From positions 248,001 through 312,000 of the forward strand of contig NZ_JBAHUR010000002.1 of the NCBI RefSeq assembly GCF_036689815.1: a stretch of 64,000 bases of DNA, in the 5' to 3' direction. The notes below the pieces were generated by a model, which saw only the letters and a program-made list of their open reading frames with translations, was not told the origin of the DNA and did no database searches. Position numbers and translations under genes: made by a program. Every line of letters starts with the position of its first letter. The stretch's first letter is position 1. Source of the DNA: Magnetovibrio sp. PR-2. Its GTDB lineage: Bacteria > Pseudomonadota > Alphaproteobacteria > Rhodospirillales > Magnetovibrionaceae. Shown piece after piece: positions 50,804-60,538 of this stretch.

Positions 50804-53800
50804 ATGCGTATACAGCGTCACTTCACCAAACAAGGCCAATCGCCTTACGACAATATTGAATTCCGTTCCGCCTCGAGCGAAATCCGCAACCCGGATGGCT
50901 CGGTGGTGTTCCAGTTGGACGACATGGAGGTTCCCGCCTCTTGGTCCCAAGTGGCGTGCGATGTCATCGCGCAAAAGTATTTCCGCAAAGCCGGCGTTCC
51001 GGCTGCGTTGAAGCCCGTTCAAGAAGACGACGTGCCCGCGTTTTTGTGGCGCTCCGAAATCGATAAGGCGGCTTTGAAAAAGCTGGACGCGGACGAGCGT
51101 TCCGGGTCTGAAGTTTCCGCCAAGCAAGTGTTCGACCGTTTGGCCGGCACCTGGGCCTATTGGGGTTGGAAAGGCGGCTACTTTGACGCTGAAGAAGACG
51201 CTCAAGCCTACTTTGACGAAATGCGCTATATGTTGTGCAAGCAAATGGCGGCACCGAACTCGCCCCAGTGGTTCAACACCGGTCTGCATTGGGCCTATGG
51301 CATTGACGGCCCGGCTCAAGGCCACCAATACGTGGACTTTAAAACCGGCAAGCTGGTCAAATCCAAATCCGCTTACGAACACCCCCAACCCCACGCATGC
51401 TTCATTCAGTCCATCGGCGACGACTTGGTCGGCGAAGGCGGCATCATGGATTTGTGGGTGCGTGAAGCGCGTCTGTTTAAATACGGCTCCGGCACGGGCA
51501 CGAACTTCTCCAACCTGCGTGCCGAAGACGAGCCCCTGTCCGGCGGCGGCAAGTCTTCCGGCCTGATGAGCTTCTTGAAAATCGGCGACCGCGCTGCGGG
51601 TGCCATCAAATCCGGCGGCACCACGCGCCGTGCGGCGAAAATGGTTGTGGTCGACGTGGACCACCCTGACATTGAAAACTTCGTCAGCTGGAAAGTCACC
51701 GAAGAACAAAAAGTCGCGGCCCTGGTCACCGGTTCCAAAACCGTGTCCAAACACATGAACGCCGTTATGGCGGCGTGCCACGGCGGTGCCGATGGTGACG
51801 ACGACGCCCGTTTTAATCCGAAAGAAAACGCCGCGCTGAAAAAAGCCATCTTGGCTGCGCGCCGCGCCTTCATTCCGGAAAACTACGTTCAACGTGTGAT
51901 CCAGTTTGCCAAGCAAGGCTACACCGAAGTTGAGTTCCCGGAATTCAACACCGATTGGGACTCTGAGGCCTACATGACTGTTGCTGGACAGAACTCCAAC
52001 AACACCGTGCGCATCACCAACGATTTTCTGGAGCGCGTGCTGCAAGACGGTGAGTGGGAACTGATCCGCCGCACCGACGGCACCGTGCACAAGCGCATCA
52101 AAGCACGCGATTTGTGGGACGACATTGGCAACGCTGCCTGGGCATGCGCCGATCCGGGTCTGCAATTCGACACCACCATTAACGAATGGCACACGTGTCC
52201 CGAAAGTGGCCGCATCAACGCGTCCAACCCGTGTTCGGAATACATGTTCCTGGACGACACGGCGTGCAACTTGGCGTCATTGAACCTGCACACGTTCCAA
52301 AAAGCAGATTCAACCCTGGACGTCCCGGCCTTTGAACATGCCGTGCGTTTGTGGACCGTGACCTTGGAAATTTCCGTGCTGATGGCGCAATTCCCGTCCG
52401 CTGAAATCGCCAAGCTGTCTTACGAATACCGCACGCTGGGCCTGGGCTTTGCCAACATCGGCGGCTTCTTGATGGCCGGTGGTCATTCTTACGACAGTGA
52501 CGAAGGGCGCGCCATTTGTGGGGCTATCTCTGCACTTATGACCGGTGTGTCTTACGCCACGTCTGCCGAAATGGCGGGCGAGCTGGGTGCGTTCCCGGGG
52601 CATGACAAAAACGCCGACGCCATGTTGCAAGTTATCCGCAACCACCGCCGCGCGGCACATTCCGAAGCCACCGGCTACGAAGGCCTTTCGGTCCTGCCCG
52701 TTCCGTTGGACGCAGACAGCAGCCCCGACGGCGCCGTTGTTGTGGCCGCCCGCGAATCCTGGGACTTGGCGTTGGAGCTTGGCCAGCAACACGGTTATCG
52801 CAACGCCCAAACCACCGTGATCGCCCCGACCGGCACCATCGGCTTGGTCATGGATTGCGACACCACGGGGATCGAGCCGGACTTCGCGCTTGTGAAGTTC
52901 AAAAAGCTCGCAGGCGGCGGTTACTTCAAAATCATCAACCGCATGGTGCCGCGCGCGTTGGAGCACATGGGCTATAACGAAGCCGAAATCGAAGCGATTG
53001 AACGCTACGCCCTGGGCCACGGTTCGTTGAAAAACTTCGACGGCTCCATCAGCCATGCCGTCTTGGCGGAAAAAGGCTTCAACACCGAAGTCCTCACCGC
53101 CTTGGAAGGTGCATTGAAAGACGCGTTCGACATCAAGTTCGCGTTCAACAAATGGACCTTGGGCGAAGAGTTCTGCACCAACACGCTGGGCATCGAAGCT
53201 TCGGTCTTAGACGACATGTCGTTCGATATGCTGGCACACTTGGGCTTTTCCAAAGCCGACGTCGAAGCCGCCAACACCTATGTATGTGGCGCTATGACCT
53301 TGGAAGGTGCCCCGCACTTGGCCGACGAACACCTAAGCGTGTTCGATTGCGCCAACCCGTGTGGCCGCATCGGCAAGCGCGCACTCAGCGTCGAAAGCCA
53401 CATCCGCATGATGGCGGCAAGCCAGCCGTTCATCACAGGTGCCATTTCCAAAACCATCAACATGCCCAACGAAGCCACGGCAGAAGATTGCAAAGAAGCC
53501 TACATGCTGTCTTGGCAACTGGGTCTGAAAGCCAACGCGCTCTATCGCGACGGCTCCAAACTCAGCCAACCGCTGCAAGCCTCTTTGATCGACGACGATT
53601 TGGACGACGATGAAGAAAGCCTGTCCGAAGCTTACAACGACAACGCTGCCGCAGCGGCGCGTGCCGAGATCATCACCGAGCGTGTGATCGAACGCATGAT
53701 TGAGCGCGAAAAATTGCCCGATCGCCGCAAAGGCTACACCCAAAAAGCCATCGTTGGCGGACACAAAGTCTACCTGCGCACGGGTGAATACGACGACGGG

Positions 53801-54526
53801 CGCATCGGTGAGGTCTTCATCGATATGCACAAAGAAGGTGCGGCGTTCCGCTCTTTGATGAACAACTTCGCCATCGCGATTTCCATCGGCCTGCAATACG
53901 GCGTTCCGCTGGAAGAGTTCGTCGAAGCGTTCACGTTCACGCGCTTTGAGCCGTCGGGCTTGGTCGAAGGCAACGACACCATCAAGATGGCCACGTCTAT
54001 TTTGGACTACATCTTCCGCGAACTGGCCGTGTCTTACTTGTCGCGCAGCGATTTGGCCCACGCCAAGCCTGCGGACCTGATGCCCGACGCCATGGGTGAA
54101 GGCCATGACGAAAGCGACATGGACACCATGGAAGAAGCCATCACGGCGGTTGAAAAACTGACCAGCCAAGGCTTCGTGCGCTCGCAAAAGCTCACCGTTA
54201 TCAAAGGCGGCGCGTCTGAGAAAAAAGTCGAGCCGGCTCCGGCGGTTGCCCAAGAAACCCAAGCCGTCGCTGCCGCTGGTGGTTCGGCTGGCGGTGTTCC
54301 GCAATCGCTTTCGGGCGGTGCCATGGAAACCAACACGGGTGGCGGCACCATGAACGTGGAAAGCACGTTGGTGGAAACGGTCGACATCCATATGGAACGT
54401 GTGCGTGAAGCGCGTATGCGCGGCTACGAAGGGGACAGCTGTCCCGAATGCGGTAACTTCACGCTGGTGCGCAACGGCACCTGCCTGAAGTGCGATACCT
54501 GCGGTGGAACGACGGGCTGTTCTTAA
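50804..54526 (+). CDS. nrdJ: Class II (adenosylcobalamin-dependent) ribonucleotide reductase
   Basis: This 1240-residue enzyme has the class II features: [14 protein letters not shown] near 150, a [12 protein letters not shown] nucleotide/substrate region, [21 protein letters not shown] with an active-site Cys, and [21 protein letters not shown] long insertion-rich C-terminus ends with C-x2-C pairs ([16 protein letters not shown]) that reduce the active site. The start at 50804 (MRIQRHFTK) is preferred since it gives the conserved N-terminus; the longer frame is not similar to anything. It makes deoxyribonucleotides from NTP/NDP with or without oxygen. The last 26 bases are repeated 80 bases downstream. 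Confidence 0.95.
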   Translation: MRIQRHFTKQGQSPYDNIEFRSASSEIRNPDGSVVFQLDDMEVPASWSQVACDVIAQKYFRKAGVPAALKPVQEDDVPAFLWRSEIDKAALKKLDADERSGSEVSAKQVFDRLAGTWAYWGWKGGYFDAEEDAQAYFDEMRYMLCKQMAAPNSPQWFNTGLHWAYGIDGPAQGHQYVDFKTGKLVKSKSAYEHPQPHACFIQSIGDDLVGEGGIMDLWVREARLFKYGSGTGTNFSNLRAEDEPLSGGGKSSGLMSFLKIGDRAAGAIKSGGTTRRAAKMVVVDVDHPDIENFVSWKVTEEQKVAALVTGSKTVSKHMNAVMAACHGGADGDDDARFNPKENAALKKAILAARRAFIPENYVQRVIQFAKQGYTEVEFPEFNTDWDSEAYMTVAGQNSNNTVRITNDFLERVLQDGEWELIRRTDGTVHKRIKARDLWDDIGNAAWACADPGLQFDTTINEWHTCPESGRINASNPCSEYMFLDDTACNLASLNLHTFQKADSTLDVPAFEHAVRLWTVTLEISVLMAQFPSAEIAKLSYEYRTLGLGFANIGGFLMAGGHSYDSDEGRAICGAISALMTGVSYATSAEMAGELGAFPGHDKNADAMLQVIRNHRRAAHSEATGYEGLSVLPVPLDADSSPDGAVVVAARESWDLALELGQQHGYRNAQTTVIAPTGTIGLVMDCDTTGIEPDFALVKFKKLAGGGYFKIINRMVPRALEHMGYNEAEIEAIERYALGHGSLKNFDGSISHAVLAEKGFNTEVLTALEGALKDAFDIKFAFNKWTLGEEFCTNTLGIEASVLDDMSFDMLAHLGFSKADVEAANTYVCGAMTLEGAPHLADEHLSVFDCANPCGRIGKRALSVESHIRMMAASQPFITGAISKTINMPNEATAEDCKEAYMLSWQLGLKANALYRDGSKLSQPLQASLIDDDLDDDEESLSEAYNDNAAAAARAEIITERVIERMIEREKLPDRRKGYTQKAIVGGHKVYLRTGEYDDGRIGEVFIDMHKEGAAFRSLMNNFAIAISIGLQYGVPLEEFVEAFTFTRFEPSGLVEGNDTIKMATSILDYIFRELAVSYLSRSDLAHAKPADLMPDAMGEGHDESDMDTMEEAITAVEKLTSQGFVRSQKLTVIKGGASEKKVEPAPAVAQETQAVAAAGGSAGGVPQSLSGGAMETNTGGGTMNVESTLVETVDIHMERVREARMRGYEGDSCPECGNFTLVRNGTCLKCDTCGGTTGCS
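54501..54526. repeat. nrdJ 3'-end repeat, copy 1 (coding)
   Basis: The last 26 bases of nrdJ including the TAA stop (GCGGTGGAACGACGGGCTGT, then TCTTAA) occur again exactly at 54581-54606. Confidence 0.9.
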
Positions 54527-54545
54527 GAGAACGCGTCGTCCCACC
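54503..54545 (+). terminator. Hairpin spanning the nrdJ stop codon
   Basis: GGTGGAACGACG (54503-54514) pairs with CGTCGTCCCACC (54534-54545) with one mismatch, and inside it GTTCT-TAAG-AGAAC forms a second perfect stem whose loop holds the TAA stop. Only a weak T-rich tail follows, so it may act in mRNA 3'-end protection or termination rather than as a classical terminator. Confidence 0.55.
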
Positions 54546-54580
54546 TTCGGGTTTTCCTGTGGGGTATGCCCCACACCCCG

Positions 54581-54606
54581 GCGGTGGAACGACGGGCTGT
54601 TCTTAA
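54581..54606. repeat. nrdJ 3'-end repeat, copy 2 (non-coding)
   Basis: An exact 26-base copy of the nrdJ end, in direct orientation, 80 bases after the first. The sequence after it differs from copy 1, and here it pairs with a different right arm. Confidence 0.9.
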
Positions 54607-54782
54607 CCGAACAGGCTGTTCCAAGCGGCTCCCCGCTTGCCGACCACCACGCTGAAACGAATGCTTTCAGCCCGGCAAGAAGACAACTTCGGGGAAGCGC
54701 GTTTGGGATAAAGCCCCTGTCATCCGGGCCCCTCTGGGGGAATATACCAAAGGTTTCGGCCCGGCCACCCAGGACCAAATAC

Positions 54783-54815
54783 AAAAGGACGCAGAAAAAT
54801 CTGCGTCCTTTTTGT
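54783..54815 (+). terminator. Strong rho-independent terminator
   Basis: AAAAGGACGCAG and CTGCGTCCTTTTT form a 12-pair stem around AAAAAT and run into a T-tract; the A-run on the left makes it potentially bidirectional. It is probably the end of the nrdJ transcript. Confidence 0.9.
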
Positions 54816-54867
54816 TTGGTTCTCCCCCTTTGTGTTATGATTTAACCAAAGAGAACGAGGAGCTTTC

Positions 54868-55503
54868 ATGACACGTTTCGCCATTGTTTTGGGCCTGTGC
54901 GCCATAATCCTCACCCTGCCCGCCCCTGCCCACGCAGACCCAGGCTCTGACGCTTACAACCGGGGCGACTATGGCAAGGCCATAGAAGCGTGGCGCAAAG
55001 AGGCCTATTCCAATCCTCAATTCGCTTACAATCTGGGCTATATGTATGAAACCGGCCAGGGCACCACACCGGATCCGCAAGAAGCGTTTAAGTGGTACGA
55101 AGAAGCCGCCCGCGATGCGCGCGGCGATGGCTACAAAGAACTCAAACGCGATGCTGTGCATGCGTTGGTGCGCATCGTCATCACGACGAAAAACCCAAAA
55201 CGCATTGCCACGGCTTCGAAGTACATCAGCACTCATGCGATGAAAACCGGCAACCCGTTAAGCCTGCGCTATCGTGGCTTATTAATGGAATTTCAGGCCG
55301 ACGATTCCATTGCGCGCAAAATCCGCAATGCCCAAAACCCCATGGAAGCGGCCTATGGCTACCTGCGCGTCGCTGCCGAGCGCGGCTCAACCGCAGCCAA
55401 AGCAGAAGCGTCCCGGGTGTTCAAAAAGGTCAAAGATAAACAAGCCGCCAAGCGCGCCGTGAAACGCACCCGCAAAGAATTGAAACGCAATGGCGTGAAG
55501 TAA
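54868..55503 (+). CDS. Sel1-repeat secreted protein
   Basis: This 211-residue protein has a signal peptide (1-24, ending AHA) and Sel1/TPR-like repeats: YNRGDYGKAIEAWRKEA, FAYNLGYMYETGQGTTPDPQEAFKWYEEAA, and YGYLRVAAERGSTAAKAEA (each shown in part). The C-terminus is strongly basic (KRAVKRTRKELKRNG). Sel1 proteins mediate protein-protein contacts in the periplasm; the partner is unknown. GACGAGGAGC precedes the ATG. Confidence 0.82.
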   Translation: MTRFAIVLGLCAIILTLPAPAHADPGSDAYNRGDYGKAIEAWRKEAYSNPQFAYNLGYMYETGQGTTPDPQEAFKWYEEAARDARGDGYKELKRDAVHALVRIVITTKNPKRIATASKYISTHAMKTGNPLSLRYRGLLMEFQADDSIARKIRNAQNPMEAAYGYLRVAAERGSTAAKAEASRVFKKVKDKQAAKRAVKRTRKELKRNGVK

Positions 55504-55506
55504 CGG

Positions 55507-55788
55507 CTATATCCGGTCGCTGTCCGGTCCGCTTTCTCTGTCGCCGTCCTGATCTTCGGGGTGAACGCGGCGGATTAAGATGTCACCATTTTCTAAAATG
55601 ACCGGCGCTTCGTATTGGGGAATGGATTTCATAAACAGTTTCAGCGCCATCATCACCGAGCGCATGGAGTCTTCAATCATCTCACGCGGGTCTTGTTTGG
55701 GCTCATGCCCATCTGCCAGGGCTGATCCCATGGGCGCGCTCAAAGCCGCCACGACAAATACGACGCTCAACAAACGGGTTTTCGACAT
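55507..55788 (-). CDS. Small secreted acidic protein, unknown function
   Basis: This 93-residue protein has a signal peptide (about 1-25, SALADG), a helical centre (REMIEDSMRSVMMALKLFM) and a YEAPVILENGDILIRR segment followed by an Asp-rich end. The YEAP...NGDI(L/I)IRR pattern I associate with small conserved alphaproteobacterial proteins without assigned function. It converges on the Sel1 gene with 3 bases between gene ends. Confidence 0.65.
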   Translation of the reverse strand: MSKTRLLSVVFVVAALSAPMGSALADGHEPKQDPREMIEDSMRSVMMALKLFMKSIPQYEAPVILENGDILIRRVHPEDQDGDRESGPDSDRI

Positions 55789-55886
55789 ACGCTTTGATCC
55801 TCCTCAGATGTTTGGCAAGTTTAGCATGCTTGGCGCTTTATTTCTTGCCCTAGCCTCTCCATATAAAAGCAAAAGGAGGCCTGATT

Positions 55887-56141
55887 ATGACGAAACCACA
55901 CGTAGCGGCTTGTCAGCCCACAGAAGTCGAACTGGTTGAAGGCAAAAAATACGCCTGGTGTGCTTGCGGATATTCCGAAAAACAGCCGTTTTGCGACGGT
56001 GCGCACAAAAAATGCGAACTGCGCCCACTGGTATTTACCGCCAAAAAGACGGAGAAAGCTTGGCTCTGCCAGTGCAAATACTCCAAAAACCCACCCTATT
56101 GCGATGGTTCGCACACGGACATTTTGTCCGATGTCACTTAA
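55887..56141 (+). CDS. CDGSH iron-sulfur domain protein (tandem domains)
   Basis: This 84-residue protein has two complete CDGSH sites: C25-x-C27 ... C36-D-G-A-H40 and C61-x-C63 ... C72-D-G-S-H76. Each should bind a 2Fe-2S cluster through three Cys and one His. Tandem CDGSH proteins resemble mitochondrial MiNT (CISD3). Likely a soluble redox or cluster-transfer protein. AAAAGGAGG precedes the start. It appears to be a single-gene transcript. Confidence 0.93.
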   Translation: MTKPHVAACQPTEVELVEGKKYAWCACGYSEKQPFCDGAHKKCELRPLVFTAKKTEKAWLCQCKYSKNPPYCDGSHTDILSDVT

Positions 56142-56198
56142 TTCAGTTTGTATTCAGGTGTAGAATAATAAGATGTTCAAAACAGTGGAGCACGACAT

Positions 56199-56693
56199 AT
56201 GACTGTATGGAAAAAAGCCGTCTCAGTGGCCCTGGTGGGATCGACCCTAATGTTGGGCGCTTGCGCCAACACGGGCGAACAACCGGGTCAGAAAGAAACC
56301 CTCGGCACCGTTGCCGGCGCGGTTTTGGGCGGCATTATCGGCTCGAAGCTTGGTGATGGCGAAGGCCGTCTGTGGGCCACAGGCGCAGGTGCTGCGCTCG
56401 GCGCTTGGCTGGGCAACAACATCGGCCGCTCACTGGACGAACAAGACAAGGCCATGTTGGGCAGCACGTCCCAAGCGGCCTTTGAACACACCCAAACCGG
56501 CACCACATCAAGCTGGAGAAACCCCGATTCCGGTAACAGCGGATCGGTGACCCCGACACGGACCTTCCAACAATCCAACGGCACCTATTGCCGCGATTTC
56601 GAACAGGTCGTGCGGGTTGACGGGCAAGACGAAACCGCCATGGGCACGGCTTGCCGCCAAACAGATGGAACGTGGGTGGTTATGAATGATTAA
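56199..56693 (+). CDS. Glycine-zipper (17 kDa surface antigen-like) lipoprotein
   Basis: This 164-residue protein has a lipoprotein signal (LMLGAC lipobox), a glycine-zipper segment (GTVAGAVLGGIIGSKLGDG, then GAGAALGAWLGNNIG) and a C-terminal beta-rich domain with two Cys (YCRDFEQVV and GTACRQTDGTWVV) as in rickettsial 17 kDa antigen-like proteins. Probably outer-membrane anchored. It converges on ppnP with 3 bases between gene ends. Confidence 0.88.
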   Translation: MTVWKKAVSVALVGSTLMLGACANTGEQPGQKETLGTVAGAVLGGIIGSKLGDGEGRLWATGAGAALGAWLGNNIGRSLDEQDKAMLGSTSQAAFEHTQTGTTSSWRNPDSGNSGSVTPTRTFQQSNGTYCRDFEQVVRVDGQDETAMGTACRQTDGTWVVMND

Positions 56694-56696
56694 TAA

Positions 56697-56978
56697 TCAT
56701 TCGTAGGTGCAGAAATACGCCGTGTCTTGCGCCACCTGCAGCTGGAAGCTTTCGTTCGCGTCCACTTCGAAAGAAGAGCCGGACGCGAACGTTTGCCAAT
56801 CGCTTGCACCGGGCAATTTAACCGTCAGCGCACCCGACACCACGGTCATGACTTCTTTTTTGGACGTGGAAAATTCGTAATCCCCCGGCGCCATGACGCC
56901 CACGGTGGCGGGCAGGTCTTCGCCTGCAAACGCGATGGATTTGACTTTGCCGTCGAAATATTCGTTAACGTCGAACAC
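56697..56978 (-). CDS. ppnP: Pyrimidine/purine nucleoside phosphorylase PpnP (DUF1255)
   Basis: This 93-residue cupin-fold protein matches Ppn[53 protein letters not shown] and TAYFCTYE. It phosphorolyses several nucleosides to the base and (deoxy)ribose 1-phosphate. Length is normal. It stands divergent to the RidA gene. Confidence 0.93.
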   Translation of the reverse strand: MFDVNEYFDGKVKSIAFAGEDLPATVGVMAPGDYEFSTSKKEVMTVVSGALTVKLPGASDWQTFASGSSFEVDANESFQLQVAQDTAYFCTYE

Positions 56979-57111
56979 GTGAGCTCTCCTTCAATGCAAT
57001 TTGGTTGGCGCATGTAATCCAATCTGACGCCCGTGTGCAAGGAGAATTGAAAACTTGCCACCTTGGGCTTACTCTCTTTCCCAACAGATGTTCTCATTTA
57101 AGGAAATTTAC

Positions 57112-57576
57112 ATGTCCGCCATCGACGCCCGTCTGGCCGAACTGGGCCTGAGCCTACCCGAAGCCGCCGCCCCTGCCGCCAATTATGTGCCCTACGTGCA
57201 AACCGGAAACCTGGTGGTCGTGTCCGGCCAAATCACGCTGGAAAATGGCACACTCCAATACGTCGGACGCGTCGGCCAGGACTTCACCACCGAAGAAGCC
57301 TACGAAGCCGCAAAACTTTGCGGTCTCAACCTCATCGCGCAAGTCAAAGCCGCCTGCGGTGGCGACTTGGACCGCGTTAAACGGGTGGTACGTTTGGGCG
57401 GTTTTGTGAACTGCACGAATGAGTTCACCGACCAGCCCAAAGTCATCAATGGCGCGTCCGACTTGATGGCCGAGGTGTTCGGCGACAAAGGTAAGCATGC
57501 CCGCGCCGCCGTGGGCGTCAACACCCTGCCCTTGGGCGTCGCGGTGGAGGTCGAGGGCATGTTTGAAATCGACTAG
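57112..57576 (+). CDS. RidA/YjgF family protein (endoribonuclease L-PSP-like)
   Basis: This 154-residue protein starts at 57112 after AAGGAAA (the frame is open from 57055). It shows VSGQITLENG, VGRVGQDFTTEEAYEAAKLCGLN, VKRVVRLGGFVNC and HARAAVGVNTLPLGVAVEVE, typical of the longer alphaproteobacterial RidA subgroup. Canonical RidA proteins hydrolyse reactive enamines/imines from PLP enzymes; this subgroup's substrate is not known. Confidence 0.9.
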   Translation: MSAIDARLAELGLSLPEAAAPAANYVPYVQTGNLVVVSGQITLENGTLQYVGRVGQDFTTEEAYEAAKLCGLNLIAQVKAACGGDLDRVKRVVRLGGFVNCTNEFTDQPKVINGASDLMAEVFGDKGKHARAAVGVNTLPLGVAVEVEGMFEID

Positions 57577-57595
57577 CCCGGCTTAAGTCACCTCT

Positions 57596-57919
57596 TTACG
57601 TCAACGTCGTCAGAAACTGCACCAACTTGACCGCCCCCCCGACCAACTGTTGTGTGTTTGCGGCCGCGTTGATTTCGGCTTCGATCTCTTCCATTTTTTG
57701 GACATCCGCGTCGGAGGCTTGAATTCCCGGCGTAATAATCAAAGCGGTTCGGGCATCGCTGACTTTTGCATAAGCCTCGTTCACAGAAGGTTTGAGCGCA
57801 TTCGCTGTGTCCCAATCTTCTGCCTGCACCGCCTTGCGGTATTCCATGTCCAGTGTGTACGCTGCGTCCTTGGCTTTGGCGTAAACGACTTCATCATTGT
57901 CCGTTGCAGAATCTGCCAT
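57596..57919 (-). CDS. Hypothetical small helical protein
   Basis: This 107-residue acidic, Ala-rich protein has no signal peptide; it is predicted mostly helical, with a mildly hydrophobic C-terminus (LVGGAVKLVQFLTTL). No family recognised. It follows the lipoprotein gene by 19 bases on the same strand and both are similar in composition (Ala, Gln, Asp-rich helices), so they may function together. Confidence 0.6.
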   Translation of the reverse strand: MADSATDNDEVVYAKAKDAAYTLDMEYRKAVQAEDWDTANALKPSVNEAYAKVSDARTALIITPGIQASDADVQKMEEIEAEINAAANTQQLVGGAVKLVQFLTTLT

Positions 57920-57938
57920 GGTCAGTTCCCCTTATGAA

Positions 57939-58829
57939 TTACTTGGATTGCAAGGATTGTAAGGCTTGAGTGAACAGAAGCTTCATCTCGTCATCGCCGT
58001 TGATCGTCGTCACGATGTCGTCGACCTTGCCCTGAAGCTTGGTGAAGTCGCGGCCCGTAAGCTGAGAAGCGATGTCAAACGAAATGCCGATACCTTCGAC
58101 GATATCGTCAAGGGTAACCATGCCATAATCTTCCGTGAGCTCCTTGAGCTTCATCCCCATGATGGCGGCTTTGGTCGCCGCCTCGACAACTTGACGGTTT
58201 GCCTGCAGTTCGGCTTGCGCCAAATCATCCACGCTTTTCGCCAGAACCTTCATGCGGAATTGTTTTTCGCTTTTGGCCAAGGTCTTGTCATCGCGCACGG
58301 CATTGATTTGGGTCAACAAACCGACCCGTTCTCTCATAAATTCGACGGGGTATTTTTGCTGATTGTGCGCCAAAGCTGCCATGCTGGCCGCTAATTTCTT
58401 GATCAGCGGGGCGGCTTGTTCAACGGAGTCCGCCGCCAACACACTGCCTTTATCCAAAGAGCCGAACACCTTGGAAAACTGAATGTATTGCTGTTTCAGT
58501 TTGTCGTATTTCGCCTGACGGACCGGCTCACCGGGAGAGACTTGGGGCTTGTAAATGTTCACCCACGTTTCAAATTGTGACGGGGCGACATCACCCGAGC
58601 CCGAAAGCGCCTGGCTGACAAACTGGGAATTTTTTTGCTGATCGGTCAAAGCGATTTGCGTCACTTCGCGATGCGCATTCGCTTGGGCAAGATCAATAGC
58701 GCTGATCGATTGGGCGCTGAACTGGCTTGCGCCGAGTTGCAAGGTTTTGGCTTTTTCTGAACACCCCGTGATGACCAACGTCAGAGCACAAACCGCCAAA
58801 ACGGCTAAGAAACCATTGTTTTCTTTCAT
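57939..58829 (-). CDS. Helical lipoprotein, unknown function
   Basis: This 296-residue protein starts at 58829 after GGGAG. It has a lipoprotein signal (LVITGCSEK) and a mature part that is nearly all helix, rich in Gln, Ala, Ser and Lys. No known family was recognised. It is followed by the small helical protein at 57596 and probably forms a two-gene operon with it. Confidence 0.65.
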   Translation of the reverse strand: MKENNGFLAVLAVCALTLVITGCSEKAKTLQLGASQFSAQSISAIDLAQANAHREVTQIALTDQQKNSQFVSQALSGSGDVAPSQFETWVNIYKPQVSPGEPVRQAKYDKLKQQYIQFSKVFGSLDKGSVLAADSVEQAAPLIKKLAASMAALAHNQQKYPVEFMRERVGLLTQINAVRDDKTLAKSEKQFRMKVLAKSVDDLAQAELQANRQVVEAATKAAIMGMKLKELTEDYGMVTLDDIVEGIGISFDIASQLTGRDFTKLQGKVDDIVTTINGDDEMKLLFTQALQSLQSK

Positions 58830-59045
58830 CTCACTCCCTTTCGTACGACTGATGCATCGCCCCGATTTGTTCCCCACACGACCATCAGTAAAAACAATTC
58901 ATCATTGGTTCAATCATATACACACGACTATAGGGAGTCCATTCCATGGATAGAGAAAAACACGTCAATGCAATTTATAAGTGTTGATTATAGGGCTCAG
59001 TTCTTTCCCCTTGCTTCACGCTCCCTTCGCTCACATATCTTTTCC

Positions 59046-60209
59046 ATGCCCGACGGTTCCGAACAGTTTCAAATCTCACTCACCGAACACTTAGCCGAAA
59101 TCCCTGCTCATGACTGGGATGCCTGCGCTGGCGCGGACAATCCGTTTTTGTGCCACGCGTTCTTGAGCGCGTTGGAAGACAGCGGCTCGGTCTCAGCCCA
59201 AGCGGGTTGGGCACCGCGACACGTCCTCATTCATGATGAGGCCGGGCAATTGGTGGCTTGTGCGCCGCTGTATCTGAAGGGCAATTCATCCGGCGAGTAC
59301 GTGTTCGACTGGAATTGGGCCGAGGCCTATCAGCGCGCAGGGGGCGAGTATTACCCCAAGCTGCTGTGCGCCGTGCCGTTTACGCCCGTCACAGGGCCAA
59401 GATTGTTGGTGAGAAACGGCTTGAGCTCCGCAGTCTCCGCCGAGCTCAAACGCCAACTTATCGGGGCCATGGCCAGCGTCGCCAAAAGCGCCAACTTATC
59501 CAGTGTGCACCTCAACTTCCTCATGGAAGACGACCGGGCTGTCTGCGACGACATCGGCGTGTTGGCCCGCGTTGGCCTGCAATATCATTGGACCAACGAC
59601 GGCTATGACAGCTACGACGACTTTTTAGGTGCGCTGTCGTCGCGCAAACGCAAGGCGTTGAAAAAAGAGCGCCGCGAGGCCCAAAAAGACGTTGAAATTG
59701 AACGCCTCAGCGGCTCCGACATCCAGCCGCACCACTGGGACGCCATGTATCGGTTCTATTTAGACACAGGCGCGCGCAAATGGGGCCAGCCTTACCTCAA
59801 CCGCCCATTCTTTGACCTGTTAGGCAAGGGCATGGCAGACCGCATCGTGTTGGTGATGGCCAGCCAAGACGGCGAAATCGTCGCCGGGGCGTTGAACCTC
59901 GTCGGCTCTGAGGCGCTCTATGGCCGCTATTGGGGGTGTTCGAAGGACATTCGCTATCTGCATTTTGAGCTCTGCTACCACCAAGCCATCGACGAAGCCA
60001 TTGCCCGCGGGCTAGACCGGGTAGAGGCCGGAGCCCAGGGCGAGCACAAGATTGCCCGGGGCTACCTGCCCACCCTCACCCACTCGGCTCATTTCATCCG
60101 CGACGCCAATTTCAGCGCCGCCATCAAAGATTTCTTAATCCATGAGCGTCAAGCTATAGAGCATGAATTCAAAATCTTGATGGAAGACAGCCCTTATAAA
60201 ATGGGCTGA
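59046..60209 (+). CDS. FemAB-like/GNAT-superfamily acyltransferase (DUF482)
   Basis: This protein of about 387 residues shows the DUF482 pattern: IPAHDWDACAGADNPFLCHAFLSALEDSG, WAPRHVLIHDE, VFDWNWAEAYQRAGGEYYPKLLCAVPFTPVTGPRLL, YDSYDDFLGALSSRKRKALKKERREA, and EAGAQGEHKIARGYLPTLTHSAHF (each shown in part). Family members are FemAB-like aminoacyl/acyl transferases, once called peptidogalycan biosynthesis proteins; the substrate is unknown. The ATG at 59046 matches the conserved start; upstream in-frame starts at 58905 and 58968 are less likely. The next gene starts 8 bases after its stop. Confidence 0.85.
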   Translation: MPDGSEQFQISLTEHLAEIPAHDWDACAGADNPFLCHAFLSALEDSGSVSAQAGWAPRHVLIHDEAGQLVACAPLYLKGNSSGEYVFDWNWAEAYQRAGGEYYPKLLCAVPFTPVTGPRLLVRNGLSSAVSAELKRQLIGAMASVAKSANLSSVHLNFLMEDDRAVCDDIGVLARVGLQYHWTNDGYDSYDDFLGALSSRKRKALKKERREAQKDVEIERLSGSDIQPHHWDAMYRFYLDTGARKWGQPYLNRPFFDLLGKGMADRIVLVMASQDGEIVAGALNLVGSEALYGRYWGCSKDIRYLHFELCYHQAIDEAIARGLDRVEAGAQGEHKIARGYLPTLTHSAHFIRDANFSAAIKDFLIHERQAIEHEFKILMEDSPYKMG

Positions 60210-60217
60210 GGAAATGT

Positions 60218-60526
60218 ATGAAAAACCTTTGGAAACTGGGCCTTGTGGGGCTGGCACTGAGTCTGTGGACCGCTGATGCAAGCGCCATCTCAATCAACAA
60301 GTGCGCCCAGATGCTCACGGACAAGGCCGGGCGCCAGACCATCTTCAACCGCTGCACCAAGTGCATCACCGTGTCGGTGGAACGCCGCCGTCCGGGCAAT
60401 TCCAACTCCATCCCCAACATGCGCACCTACAACATCGGGGTGGGTTCAAAACAGCCCCTACCGTTTCGCGGCCCGGGCCTGACGCGCATCACCAACGAAA
60501 CCGTGTGTCCGCAGGCTGTACGCTAG
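60218..60526 (+). CDS. Small secreted basic protein with Cys pairs
   Basis: This 102-residue protein follows a GAGGAA ribosome site. A signal peptide (1-23, ending ASA) precedes a small basic domain with four Cys (KCAQ, RCTKC, VCPQ) that could form disulfides or bind metal. No family recognised. It is probably cotranscribed with the acyltransferase. Confidence 0.65.
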   Translation: MKNLWKLGLVGLALSLWTADASAISINKCAQMLTDKAGRQTIFNRCTKCITVSVERRRPGNSNSIPNMRTYNIGVGSKQPLPFRGPGLTRITNETVCPQAVR

Positions 60527-60538
60527 GCTCAGCCCCCC

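Larger units (their letters stand above)
54527..54867. other. Gene-free stretch after nrdJ
   Basis: About 340 bases with no gene. It holds the second copy of the nrdJ end, several hairpins (including CTGTTC-TTAACC-GAACAG at about 54597-54614), and a strong terminator at 54783-54815. No open frame here has a ribosome site and recognisable product. Confidence 0.5.

Noticed and set aside
53333-54784. Minus-strand frame of 483 codons opposite nrdJ
   Set aside because: Long only because of the high third-position GC of nrdJ; no family similarity.
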